Assembly: GCA_964058845.1 (NCBI GenBank)
Contig: CAXKVR010000008.1
Location: forward strand, 496,001-560,000
Direction of reading: 5' to 3'
From: Carex sylvatica
Taxonomy: Eukaryota; Streptophyta; Magnoliopsida; Poales; Cyperaceae
Length of the DNA stretch: 64,000 nt
Within the stretch, counting starts at the first letter, position 1, and each line of letters opens with the position of its first letter. The position numbers and the translations under genes were made by a program. The notes below the pieces were generated by a model that was given only the letters and a program-made list of their open reading frames with translations, made no database searches and was not told the DNA's origin. Of the stretch, positions 12,353-24,969 are shown piece by piece.

Positions 12353-13395
12353 TTATTAATGAATGATCATAAACTACATCCTTTCTGTGTTTGTATGAAA
12401 TAATGTATCAAAACAAGAAAGTTATTTTTTTTAAATATAAAAAAGATAACTTTTCAAATTAAGAAACTAAGAAACAACTAAATTATAAATGCATTTTTCT
12501 AATATTTTAAATATTTTATACGGTTGCAAAAAATATATATTTTATACAACAATAGTTAATACTCTATTTCCAAGAATTAGTATTTGATCTAATAATAGAG
12601 GATCCGTATAGAAAATTGTGGATTCAAAATCTGAATAAAAAGTTATTTATAAACAGTTAAATAAAAGTTTGTAGGCTAGATAGCCATTTTCTATCTAAAA
12701 GAAAGAATACTATTTTAAAAAATCGGTGTTTTCTGTAACACAATAACAGTAAATCTTAGTAGATTTAACATGTTTTATTTATAAGAAAAAAACTAAATAT
12801 TATATTTTTGAATAAAAAATTGTTAGTGATAATTTATATTATGTAATTAGGGGATGTACAATTTGTCTTTTTTTTTTCAAACCAACAAACAAAATATCCT
12901 CTTCATAAATTATTAACAAAATTTCCTTATAGGTCCCATTTCCCCCTCCTTTTCTCTCCCTCTCACTTCTCCTTATTTACTCCTACAACTTTATATTTGA
13001 AATAAAGGATATATTTAATACTATATGAAAATTTTGTGAACTTAGAAGTGCATATATTTTATTGTATAATGCATATATTTTATTGTATAATCTTTTTTTA
13101 TTTTAGATCTTGTAAGCTAAAATTAACAACATAATATTAGTTACAAAATATTTTTAACATATGAAGTCATTTAAATTAATTTTACATAATAAAAGCACTT
13201 CAGTAATGTGTTTGTGTTTGAAGATTAGAAATTTGGGGTTACAAAATTAGAATATTTTTTAATAAATTTGTACTCATTTTAAGTATCACAATATACTTTA
13301 TATATATGTTTGAAAATATCAAAATTAGAAAATTATTGCGGGTTACGACTTCTTACTTCTTGATATCTGAACTGAAACTAAAGTTAAAGATAAAG
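12353..13395. other. AT-rich intergenic stretch
   Basis: No gene or repeat boundary is recognised. It contains a short tandem duplication of about 22 bases near 13,050-13,092 (GCATATATTTTATTGTATAAT twice). Confidence 0.6.
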
Positions 13396-13760
13396 GCTTG
13401 GGTGCTATGGATAGCATGAGGCCATTCTGTGCTACGGTTTCAAAAATTCATTGTATAATTTTCAAAATTTTAATTTAAATAGCTCAATAAATTAGTTATA
13501 TAATAAACTTGTATAATATTAATTTTTACTATTTATTATGATTTATAAAAAATAATCAAAAATGACCTAAATTTTCTTTTATTTTTCTATTCATTTTTGG
13601 CCATCTTTCATAAATCATAATAAATAGTAAAAAAATAGTATTCTACAAGTTTATTATATAATCAATTTATTGAGCTATTTAAGTTGAAGTTTAAAAATTA
13701 TACGATAAGTTTTTAAGGCTGTAGTACGGAATGGCTTTATGCTATTCATAGCACCCAAGC
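13396..13760. repeat. Inverted-repeat MITE with GCTTGGGTGCTAT ends
   Basis: The left end GCTTGGGTGCTATGGATAGCA and right end TGCTATTCATAGCACCCAAGC are inverted copies. The arms continue inward for over 130 bp (AAATAGCTCAATAAATTAGT with its inverted partner near 13,660). The sequence is essentially a long hairpin of 365 bp. Target duplication is not obvious. Confidence 0.75.
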
Positions 13761-14054
13761 TTTACTCAAAGTTGAAAGTAGGAAAGCGAGATCTCATTTT
13801 GAACGGGGTGACTTATTTTATCTGAGCCCCATTATCCATATCTCGGTAGCAGGAGATGTTCCCATCGTTAATTAATTAATCAAGCATTGAAAGGCCGAAA
13901 GCTTCCGAATATATCTTTTTTCGTACGTGGCTTTTTTGTAAAAAATATTCAAATTATATAATTAATCTATTCGAGTCGTGACGAATTGCTTCAATTTCTT
14001 TGCAATGAGGCCTTGTCAAATCCAGAATAAAAACATGTGAGGACCCCCAAAATA

Positions 14055-14585
14055 AACAGATGTAAGAAATGCCGCAATGCCATGCCCTACATCAACCTAG
14101 AAAAAAAAAGTAACGTTTACTGCAAAGCAACCTTGTTTCTGAATACCTTTTGTCAATGCAATAATTATTAGTTCATACATTTTATTAAATTGCGTTGTAC
14201 TTGTACCAGATTGTAATACACAACTCTCTTATACGCACCTTCATTGAGTGTTTTGCAATAATTATAGTACATGGCGTTTCATGTAATTGTTTTTTTTTTT
14301 TCCTGGGTTGATGTAGGGTATAGCGTTTCGCATTAACTTTTTTTTTGATTGATGTATAGCATGGCGTTCCATATTAACCTTTTTTTTTTTTTGGGTTGAT
14401 GTAGTGCATGGCGTCCCGCAGCAAATTAATTAGTTTTTTTTTTTCGCAGAACCGAAGTATGACATGGCGTCCTTGCGGAACGCCATGGCACGATACTAAC
14501 TTCTTGTTTTTAAAATTTCTCCACAACGCTTCTTATTTTTAATATTTTTATTTATTTTTTTCCTATCAAGGTAAGAAATGTCACG
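14055..14585. repeat. Tandem and inverted repeat cluster (GGTTGATGTAG.GCATGGCGT unit)
   Basis: Three direct copies of a 35-60 base unit (GTTGATGTAG..CATGGCGT, each next to a poly-T run) lie at about 14,308, 14,348 and 14,392. An inverted copy lies at 14,064-14,100 (CATGCCCTACATCAACC) and another inverted piece at 14,476 (GGAACGCCATGGCA). GTAAGAAATG occurs at 14,061 and again at 14,572. The layout is that of a foldback element with internal tandem copies. Confidence 0.55.
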
Positions 14586-15142
14586 ACATTAATAAAGATA
14601 TCTGACTAGTTGTGCATAGGCTATTATAAAATTCATAAGAAAGTTATATAGTAATTGACAATCATAATAAATAATTAGTATAAAAATTTGAGAAATTTTT
14701 TTTAAATAAAAGTTTAGAATTGGATGATAAAGATTAGGAAATCCGTATGTGTATTTGTTTTTGAGGGACTATAAAGATTAGGAAATTCATAATAAATCAT
14801 TATTATTTGCATCCCCACAATAATTTATTTCGAAATAATTAATTATTTGAATATGAATTTGAATTCCGAGCAAATACCCATTTTGATTTGCACCTTTATT
14901 ATGTTTCCCGCATGTTTTCTTGTTATTTCTTGAGTATAAACCCTCTCAAGACATCACTGTCACTGATCAAACGAAAAATATTGAAATTAACTTGTGCAAA
15001 AAGTTAAAGAGTTATCTGTTATGCATAAGGAAGGGTCTTTCATATTTCTTTTTATGAGTAGGTTTAATATGTCTTATATTCCAACTGATTTTGTACTTCA
15101 ATTATGTTCCTCGTTTTTATTTTTCTTTTAAAAATTTAAATA

Positions 15143-15391
15143 ATCGATCTGAATCTTTCAACATGACCTCCATATTAAAATGTGTTTAGAAAACAAAATT
15201 ATTTTTTTAAAATTATTTTACTATTTCTTTAGATAGATACAAAATCACCAATCTTCATAAGATTCTGAACCATCCAAAAATAGTAATTTTGTATTTATCT
15301 AAAAAATTAGTAAAAAAATTTGAAAAATATAAGATTTAATCTCTAAGTACATTTTAACATGAATATCGTGTTTAACACTTCAAATCAATTG
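15143..15391. repeat. Palindromic MITE, shared-core family
   Basis: The left arm (TTCAACATGACCTCCATATT, AAAATGTGTTTAG) is mirrored by the right arm (AAGTACATTTTAACATGAA, ACTTCAAATCAATTG). It carries the core TAAAATGTGYTT...CAAAATTTTAT seen in the elements at 27.8, 28.3, 36.1, 38.2, 46.8 and 56.8 kb. Confidence 0.6.
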
Positions 15392-15944
15392 TTTAAACTT
15401 CATAAATAAAAATGTAAAATATAACTAAACACACAAATTACCCACAAAACATTTTAACCCCTACTCACTTCTTACTTCTTATATGGAGAATTGTAGACCT
15501 TCTGCGTGAACGTTATTTAACAGGGACATCGACCGGACAAACAAAAACAGTATGATGTCGTACCCTTTTAAAAATGCTAGCCATTCATGTACTTCTTTTT
15601 AATTATAAAGTTCTGTAAAAAAATGGCAAAAAAATGCAAAACACCTGTATGGAGTATGGACCCATGACAGATCTGACTATACCAGATTTAGAAAAAATAA
15701 TAATAATAAATAGGAATTTTCTTCTAAGGACTCGTCTTGTTTAAAATTTTTTCATAGGCCACAACGCACATGGGTCAACTTGCGGTTTAAAGGGTCGTAT
15801 CTTTGACTTATCGGACTTTGGCAATTTTGTGCCTCAGCTTGCGCGAAAGTTAAGGATTTGTTTGGACCCTTTTTTTTATTTCAGTCAACTGTACTGAGGA
15901 CTTATTAACGATTAGTTGAAGGTGTATTTTGTAAGAATGCATAT

Positions 15945-16134
15945 GGAAATAAATCTGCTACGATCCTAAAGGGGATTGTAGGGTCCTACGATTCTAAATC
16001 CAATCATTCATTTGTTTTGAGATTTGTGCATTAAGAACAACTTTTATTGAGATTCGTACAACTAAAAAAATAAAAGGTTGGATTTAGAATCGTAGGACCC
16101 TACAATCCCTCGGGATCGTAGCAGATTTATTTCC
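15945..16134. repeat. Short hairpin MITE (190 bp)
   Basis: The termini GGAAATAAATCTGCTACGAT and ATCGTAGCAGATTTATTTCC are perfect inverted copies. Pairing continues through GGATTGTAGGGTCCTACGAT. The ~60-base centre is not paired. Confidence 0.75.
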
Positions 16135-19100
16135 GTATTTTATATCGTTTGAAACCGAAAGTGAGCTTCTCTTATTGGATCTGAAGCTTGCTCAAGATTC
16201 TTGTTTTACGTCCACTCCAGTGGAAGAGAGTACTGGGAGAAAACAGAAGAGTGCAAATAAATGCTGAATATTATAATAAAAGGCTGATTTAGGTTAAATA
16301 ATTCCCAAATGATTATTCAGTTTACTTCAGAAAAGTTCCGCTCCAGATTTTTCAGCCAGTAGAACTCACTAATTTTAATTAATAATTAACATGCAAAAAA
16401 AATGTTAACTTTGTTAGAATAATTTAATTTGTACATGTTTCACACTTCATTTTATATAACCCAACGATCCCAACCCAATATATTGTTGACCGACCGATCT
16501 AAAGATGAAATTTCCCAACCCAATATATTGAACATCTATCTATAAGTAATGCGTTACGTTGATGGCAATGGGAAATTATGACGCTCATAATTAAATAATC
16601 TAGAATTTGCATCCTCTGCGAATGTACCAAAAATTGCTGAATGCTGCTCTGATCTAGCACAACTAAGCATGTATGAAACACTCAAAAATAGACAACCAAA
16701 AGAAGATCAGACGTACAACGAATAAAAAAACAAAACAGAGCATCCTAGAGCCAAAATACGATCAAAGCAACACAACGTACATGAAAAAAACAGTCCAATC
16801 CAACTACAAAACAAATTGCACAGAAAATTAATGAGAACCATGCTGAAACACTTGAATACACTCTGCCAAAGAAACAGCCTTTGCAGATTGCAGTGGCAAA
16901 ACATGACGAATAAACAAATATCAGTAAACTAGAGGTAACAATACAGTTAATTTCAAAAAGGTAACAGGACAATTAAAAAACATACTCATACATCGAAAAT
17001 TAACATCATCAATTCTAGTACTTAAATGTAATTCCAGCACTTCAACATCAAAATTAGCATTTATCAATTCATTTCAATCCATGTTTAGTACACACCAAGT
17101 TCATATAAATCAAACTAAGAACTTCACCCAAAATCAACTAAAGCACTAATTCCTAACGCTCCTCCACTTTTGCTTTAAATGAACTCAAATTCAAAACAGC
17201 CTAAAAAGATAAAATAAAGATTGTTTGTTTCAAGATGAGTAAACTAAATGTTAATTCATCTTGAAACATGGAAGCCACTGCCATTAACATGTCAATTTCT
17301 CCCCAATACTTCTCAAACTTTTCATACATATATAGCTATACTCATCTCTCTAGTGAAACCATCCACAGCATTCTAGGCATCACAAATCTCTTCTTTTACG
17401 TTAAACTAGTCAAGTGTCCGTCCGTTGCAACGTAGATTGAAATATTATTTTGATCACTTTTTTTTTAAATATAATTAATTTAATAATTGATTGCATAATT
17501 ATATTTTTGGCTCCAATTAAAACTAACTTTGCCTACATGTTGGGAGAGGAGAAAGATATAGTTGATTTTCACCCAGACTCATATCTGAACAAAAATAATG
17601 AAATAAAAATATGGCATTCAAGTACCGAAATTTCCATTTGTATCCATGTTGCTTTCAAGCCTCATTGAAAATCTATTAATATGTCTTATTTATATTTTTT
17701 TTATACAAAGTTAATTTTCATAGTCAAGCCTTTTAAGATAGATTCTATTTTTTTTATTTGTAACTAATATGAGAACCAAATTATTTTTTTAATTAGAGAA
17801 TGAAAGAAACATATCATTATCCATATCTCAGGATATACTCTCTCTCTTTTTTTAATTAACATACTCATAGTAAAAGATACAAAACTATAATAAGAAACAA
17901 AGTGAAATGGAAACATGTTGAAATGATAATGTAAATGAGTTATTTGAAAAAAAAAATAAAGCAAATAGCATTAACTTCTTACAAGCAAAAACATCAGCAC
18001 TAACAAAAAAGAAATCAATAGTAGAAATATTAATCAGCCATAATTAAAACAAGAAAAAACAAACAATTAATGCTCCGGTGTAGTATTTCCTTGTTGTACT
18101 TACATTTTTTTTGATGTAATTAATATTTATTTGATTTCTTCACTAAAAAAATATTACACATTAAGGTCATAATTCTCAATCGGCTTTTTTTTTTTTCTGA
18201 TAAGCATAGCACAAGATCACGTTTGCACTAAAACAGGAAGGTTATTATTACTACCCAAAAAATAGTATTAGCAAAAGAAAATTAAAACCATATCATCGTT
18301 AAGACTTCTCACTCGTTGTTGCAACCATTTGGCACTCCACATCGTATCTTTAATGCAGCACCTTAAAACTATCATTAAACATATCATTACCATCATCATC
18401 TTGGGAAGAAGCATAAATACTTACACAGCACCGAGGCAGCAACTCTCCATGAAAACCAGCGTTTCTCAACTTTACCAGCAGTTTGAGCCTTTAAGTGAAC
18501 AATATGATAAATTTCTAGTGTCTAATTTTCAATTTGATCTTCGGGTATTGTTCTTTCTTTAAACTCTCTAGTTCCATAGAGAATCTACACATGACTAAAG
18601 TTATTGAACTCTTTTAAAAATTATAGTATGTTAGACCCATAATAATTTTTAAAATTATAGTAATTGAATAGGTCCAGCTTAGGATTGACTTAGGAGTAAT
18701 GTAAAAGTGCAAGAAATTAATCTTGTCTCACGGTCATAAGTAGGGTTCTTAGTAAAAGGGTAAACACTCTCCTAAAAAAAACATTAAATAGTGCAAAAAA
18801 ACCAGCATCCTAATGTATGCAGAAAGCCCATCAGTTGGTGAAATTCATTGATAATTTCCATGGGTGAGGCTATGGTACTATGCATAGCACAGATTGGTCT
18901 ATACTACAAAACAATTTGATACAATCATGTTAAAGTTCGTAATAAATAAATACAAAAAAACCCCTTAGATTGAGAAGTTTTATAATTTAACACATCCCCA
19001 ACTAATCTAGATTGTCATGTATCATAAATCAAAGTTCGTATATAACATTTACCAAATTTAAAAAAGCAAGGAAACCAAGCTCATATAACAAAAAAAAAAA

Positions 19101-19464
19101 AAATTACTTGATTTACAGTTCAATGGAGATGGATGATAAAAATAGACAGTCCACCCCAGCCAGTAACTCAAAATTGTTGTAATTTTCCACAAAATATGAC
19201 AAGGTCCATAAATGTTACATGATAAACTATTCTTGTACTGGAATTGACTGAAGTGAGTTTTCCTAGCATGAATATTGACAATTTAAGAATCACTTATTCA
19301 TAGATAAGAAACTTCGAGAAATCAGTACATAAGAAGCCTAACTCCTAAGCCATTATAAGGTATTTCAAGAAATGAGAAACTAAAAGAAAAGTTATTAACT
19401 CACCAAATTTGCTCCAAATGGCATTGGCCAGAGTCGATCAGCCCTCAGGAGTTTCTGACTTACT
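16135..19464. other. Gene-free AT-rich intergenic stretch
   Basis: No supported gene was found; the longer open frames here lack recognisable motifs and coding composition. ACTAGTCAAGTGTCCGTCCG at 17,405 is a dispersed plant repeat motif; a similar one is at 37,333. GTGAGGCTATGGTACTATGC at 18,867 matches the end of the MITE at 46,829 and may be a lone terminus. Confidence 0.5.
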
Positions 19465-21237
19465 TTTTTCTTCCCACTGAACTCCCAAAATCTCCAATAG
19501 AAGCTGAAAAAATCTGTAGAAATCAAAATTTTGATTGAGTTGATATCATGGGCATGAAGAATTGTTGTGAAATATAATTGTCACATGTTGGGTGTTGCAC
19601 CGGAATTAAAATAGAGATATTTTCAATTGGTTCAACAGCACTAATTCTCCAGTTTCCAATCATTTCTTACCAAATATTGAAAAGAAATAAGCACGAAATA
19701 GATTTACAAAAAATTTAGTTATCAAAACAGAAAAAAGATTACAAAAAAAATTATAAGGACACAAGATGTGCCCGTGCCTTTTCTTCTTTCCAGTTTCTTA
19801 GGTTTGAAACTTTTTCATTTATAAGGACACAAGATGTGTCTAAATTACAAAAGTCAACCAAAACAGGAAATTATTTGAAAGTAAAATAAATAGAAAAGAT
19901 AACTTATATTGCATTGTAAAATTGACAAAAAAAAATAGTTTATTTAATAAATTATTCGACTCAATTATTTTAAAATGCTAAAAACAAATCAAATACTTAA
20001 TAAAGTCGAAGTAATACAAATGCTTACTTTCCACTTAATCTAAGTATGATGAAGTGCTCTGTAGCATCAAAGACTATCAATTCATAACAAAAGATGTTGG
20101 GGATTGGTGTGAATTGGATACTTGCTTTCAAGCAAGCCTTCAAAATTCTCTCTTATGTGAATATCACAAACAAGGGTGATTATCAATCAATTACACTATT
20201 AATGCTACCAAGACAAAATTGGGTCACAAATGGGCTCAATTTCATGATCAGGACTCAGGTTCCTTTTTCAAGGGAAAAAAATGAGCAAATATGCAACAAT
20301 GAAGTCCATTTAGCCAAATTTTGGTCTAAAAAAAGCTATTTGTTTATACTAAATTGATGATTGACTGATATAACAGGTTTTATTGGGACAAAATTGAAGG
20401 AAAACGTGTTATGTACCAGTTAAGAAAAATCTGAAATGAAAGTACTATCCAGACTTCCAAATGTTGCAAAAAATATTAATAATATAAAAAATAAAAACTA
20501 CAAGAGAGACAATGCTTGCAAATGACAACCCAATATCTACTTTATTAACAAAAAATGCTGATATATTTTTCAATTGAAACTAACACCATCATCTTTTAAG
20601 ATAAATGCAAACAAAAGTCAACAATTGTCTTGAATATACATCCCAAGAGAACTGGCCATATGTAAATTTGGTTGAGCTAACGGAAACAATTAAGAGGCAA
20701 TTACGTCATTTTGCCAGATTTAACCTTACTAAGTAGATGTTTTTGCAAATACTCCAAAAAAAGCCCAAGATTGAAACATCATGAATGCTCGGGCTGTTCT
20801 AAAGGATTTACATGTTTAAATAGCAAGACCAATTTTGTATAATGCAAAACTACAACACTGCCAAATAACAAGCTGAAAAAATAAGAATTAGTAAAACCAA
20901 GCAGCAGTAAACTTACATCCAAGTACTGTTCTAGCCTTTCAACAAGTTCATGAGGGATTGGCTCCGGCAAATTTGTTTTCTTTTTGTAGAACTTTTCAAT
21001 CCATAACTTAGCGGCGGTTTTGTTTTTCCTCTCTTTAATAGGTTCGCCTAATTGTGTCTTTAGGTGCTCTGTCGCAAAACACTGTATCACCTGCAGTATT
21101 ACAATAATTATTTTCTTCATATACATTTCGTATAATAACCTTAAATGATAGACCTTGCATGTTGCTTCTTTTTACCTCTGATGTTTCTCTTATCTTGCGA
21201 AGAGCATATTCAACTCATGCATATATTGTAATCTCTG
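19465..21237 (-). pseudogene. Exon-like fragments of an unidentified gene
   Basis: A clean minus-strand exon at 21,090-20,917 (174 bases, AG/GT borders) encodes 58 residues, including AAKLWIEKFYKKKTNLPEP and PHELVERLEQYLD. It looks like real, conserved coding sequence. Upstream, 21,234-21,176 encodes QYMHEL then EYALRKIRETSE, but the two halves are in different frames, as if one base were lost. A weaker candidate exon lies at about 19,513-19,470 (FFQLLLEILGVQWEEK). A further exon-like piece at 24,954-24,857 (SLKPAAAPRILLKSEIGVPQ) may belong with them. I do not recognise the family. The frameshift and isolation suggest a decayed or captured gene fragment. Confidence 0.4.
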
Positions 21238-21239
21238 CA

Positions 21240-24200
21240 TAAAGTTGAAAATAGGGAACAAGTCATTAGTCAACAGTTAAAATTTCAGGTTAAGTCATTT
21301 TATAGCAGTCTAAACATATAGCTTAGGAGTAGGCAACTATACATGCAACTTAGAAATCACCATAAAGCTAATACTCTATCAAGAAAATCTCCAAATGTGA
21401 TAATTAACCAGATCTACTGAAATTTCAAACTCAAAGTCTATTTATGAAAACTCAGAATATCAAACAAACGCTACCTAGGGTATACAAAATTTTACGCTTG
21501 TGCCATATCGGTCCCTGAAATTATAAAACTCTTACTTTGACATGTAAGCATAATTTATTTATGTCTCTCACATCAAGAAACAAACAAAATAACCTTAGAC
21601 ATTGGCACAAAGCAAGTCAATTTGATGGAATATCTGTCAGTCAATAATGTCTGATATCATGCTAAAATACACTGTTTTATTATTTCCTTTCTGTCATGAA
21701 GTATTGAAATCCAATTTTTTATTAATGTACTAAACCAAATCTCTATTTCTTTTTATGGATTTGTCAAGGAAGGTCTATCTCTGCCAAGTTTTGCAATTTT
21801 TGGAATTTTATAAATGTGCTTAATGATATGTGCAATGCAGGGGTAATATTGTCCATGGTGCAGTAAAATGCAGGGGTAATTTTGTACATAGAATATATGA
21901 ACACGTGCAGTGGCTTTGTCACTTCTGTGGCATCGTCATGAATTGTCTAGCAGCCTGACATTCTCTAGGATCATGTGTTTATCCTCTGACCCGGCTTACT
22001 CAGAATGGCTAGAGCTACAGTTAAGACTACAAAAGGAAATGAAAAAACATAAATGATAAGATAAATGATAAAAGAAAGAAAAGCAAATAAATTACATAAA
22101 GAAAAAAAAACTACGAAAGTTGAAAACCTAAAAGGGAAAAAGACAAATATATATTATGACTAAATCAAAGATAGTCATTTTAGTGGCTGCTGGCCCCAAC
22201 TGGTATTCTTGGTATGTACTGGTATTTTTACCAGTATGTTTGATTTTGGCCCTGTATTCAATTTGCAAAACATTGATTTAAGAATTCTTGTTTGATCCAA
22301 ACAGATGCTAAAGTTCAGACTAATTCAAAAGCAATTGGCAAATAAATAGTTAGTCTGTAAGGCAAAATATGAAGAAGAAATAAAGGGAGTCAATAGAAAC
22401 AACAAAGGACCGAAGTAAATTTTTGTTTTGATCAATTGCAAAAAAACATCTACAAAAGTACCTTCGCGTATTGCTGCCTGCACAGATGAATGATGTTTGC
22501 TCTACATATCCAAGTGATTTTGCTAGTGAAGGAAACTAAAAGAAAAACATGTTTGACCTGAAAATAATGGATACAATAAAAAATTATATAATCAATCAGC
22601 AGACATATATGTCCTCATCTGAAAAAAATATACAATAGGTACTCTTAAATGATACAATATTAATAAGAGAAATATCTCTTTGGAGTTGAAACCATATCTG
22701 GAAAGAAAGCCTACAATTTTACAGTCCTTGTAGTTCAAAATACTTATTAAGACTCCTAAAAAATTGCAGTCAAAGAAGAAATTCTTGTACCGAGACATAT
22801 CCCTGAACTCTGCTCTCATTGTAAATAATGAAAAATAATTAATAGGCTAATTAAACAGAAGGTTTTACATCTTTGTTGTATTTAAAGAAAGAAAATTAAG
22901 CCAGTATTGCAACTGTATATGGAAATAAAGCCAACATTTTTTCTGCCCTTGTAGTTCAAATTCAAACAAAAAAATTAGTTATCTCAAAAAAAAAGAAAAA
23001 AAAAAGATTAGTACCAGTTGACCATGCTTTATACAATTTAATTGTGTTTATGCCACATAAGGGATGGAATACTAAAATTTTAGTGTCAGTTACCAAACTT
23101 ATGATGGTACACTTCCAAAGGATTCTTATATTTTTTAATAGAAATTCAAGTCCATTTTTGCTTCTTCTTTTTTCTGAAAGAATTGACTCCAATTTTTATT
23201 ATGTGAAACACCCAAGCATATGTGCTGGTAGATGAAATTTTTTTAACTTTTTTCCAGTAATTAAGCTGGTCTTCTGATATCAATGGAAAGCTGAAATTAA
23301 CACAGTATCATATCAACTGTTTCTGACCCTTTTTGGGATCAATCGAATGTTAACAATGAAAAGAACTAAAGCTCAAGAAGGTAAGAAACAGTTGATATCA
23401 AGAAGTTAATTGCATAAATGCACAAAGTGAGAAAAAATTTATTCTTTGTGCTCCTGCTGGTAACTTGCTAAAATTTACAAAGGTTTCAGACATATAAATT
23501 GCATTAAGTTCAGAAAGGAAAATGGCATATCTATTATCAAATTAACATAATATTGATTTTTTTCATAAAATGCAAGTCAAGATATACTTAATGAAGAGAG
23601 CTTTTCTTTATTCCTACCAAAAATTTACTGGCACAACATGCAATTTGGCCAAGTAAAAATAATGAAGATATAGGCTAAACAACAATTGGTAGTGATCTTC
23701 TTAATTTCTGAATAGTATTTCACGTATGGTGAATTTGCAAAAGTAGTGATTTTCTACCTATCCAGAAAAATCTCCTCAAAGGAAAATCAACTGAAAATGA
23801 GAATAACAAAAAAAGAAAAGAGGATAGTTATGTATTTGGGTTTAGCTTAGGGTTAAATGCATTGACTACTAATGAAGTTGAGAATCGTGATAACCATCAC
23901 AAATATACCTCTTCTAATGTTTTCCTTAATGAACAATACAACAGTACAAACTAATTTTATTGAGTAATTCTTTTCAAGTTAATATTTGAACAGATTAGTA
24001 ATTGTGATAGATAGCAAGAAATATATACTACTAAATCAAAATATAGTGTAGCTCCTTTGCAGTTTACTGAAACTAACTTTTCTAGATTTGTCTTGCCTTA
24101 CAGTATGGAGGTCTGTTGCGCCAAAACTGAAAATGAACCAGTGATATATGAGTTTTCAAACAATCTTATCAACAACCTAACCCCACAGAATTATTTGGTA

Positions 24201-24297
24201 AAAATAATAATAAAAAAAGAAAAGAAAAAAAAATATATCAATTGATTTAGCTCCTTTTTACTGATATATTTAAATTTGAATAATTAGAGAAGCTTTT
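21240..24297. other. Gene-free stretch
   Basis: No gene or transposon ends are recognised. A small inverted pair is present (TATCAACTGTTTCTGACC near 23,310 and GAAACAGTTGATATCAAG near 23,386). GCAGGGGTAAT is repeated at 21,837 and 21,870. Confidence 0.5.
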
Positions 24298-24300
24298 GTT

Positions 24301-24476
24301 GCCCACACTCCCAAGGCCATGACAGCATAGCAATCAGAACTCATAAGTAATAATCAATCTATGGTTTTTATGACTTCATATAACATATTGTTTTTATGCC
24401 CACACTCCCAAGGCCATGACAGAATAGCAATCAGAACTCAGAAGCTTTTGGTTTTATGACTTCATATAACATATTG
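24301..24476. repeat. Tandem duplication of a ~90-bp unit
   Basis: GCCCACACTCCCAAGGCCAT begins at 24,301 and again at 24,398. Both copies run through CAATCAGAACTCA to TTCATATAACATATTG. The second copy lacks about 12 bases and carries a few substitutions. Confidence 0.8.
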
Positions 24477-24856
24477 TGAATATACCACTTATTTTAAGAC
24501 TTACAATATCCAATTATGGGGTACATAGTGTGAAAAACGAATAATATTTTTGCATAACCATCTAAGTTGGATATAAAAGAAAGGATTATTCATAAATGAA
24601 TGATAGACGAATAATATTCATAAAAGAAAGGATTATTCATTAACGAATAATATTTTCACATACTGTCACATGTTAGAATTATGAATGAATTCTACTGGTA
24701 AGTCATAATAAATGAAAAAAAACATGTATGAATTATCTTTCATTTTGTGTTGAGCTTCTATAAAACACAATATAGCAACTGCACGATAGTAAGGCCAAAT
24801 ACTACAATGTAACCAACTAAAATTAAAATTCTTCAAAACGTTAACAAAGCAAATAC

Positions 24857-24954
24857 CTGGTTGAGCTTCTTTGCTAATTGCGGAACCCCTATCTCTGATT
24901 TCAGTAAAATTCTAGGGGCAGCAGCGGGTTTGAGTGAATAGGGCGATTGTGCAA
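24857..24954 (-). pseudogene. Isolated exon-like segment next to the hAT remnant
   Basis: Minus strand, preceded by TTTGCAG and followed by GTATTTG, so the splice borders are good. It encodes SPYSLKPAAAPRILLKSEIG and VPQLAKKLNQ. It abuts the 3' side of the broken hAT transposase and does not resemble hAT sequence. It may be the first surviving exon of the fragments at 19.5-21.2 kb. Confidence 0.35.
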
Positions 24955-24969
24955 CTGCAAATAGCAAAT

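Noticed and set aside
17405..17430. ACTAGTCAAGTGTCCGTCCG motif, also near 37,333, considered as transposon ends
   Set aside because: It is a recognisable dispersed plant motif, but no second end or target duplication could be found here.
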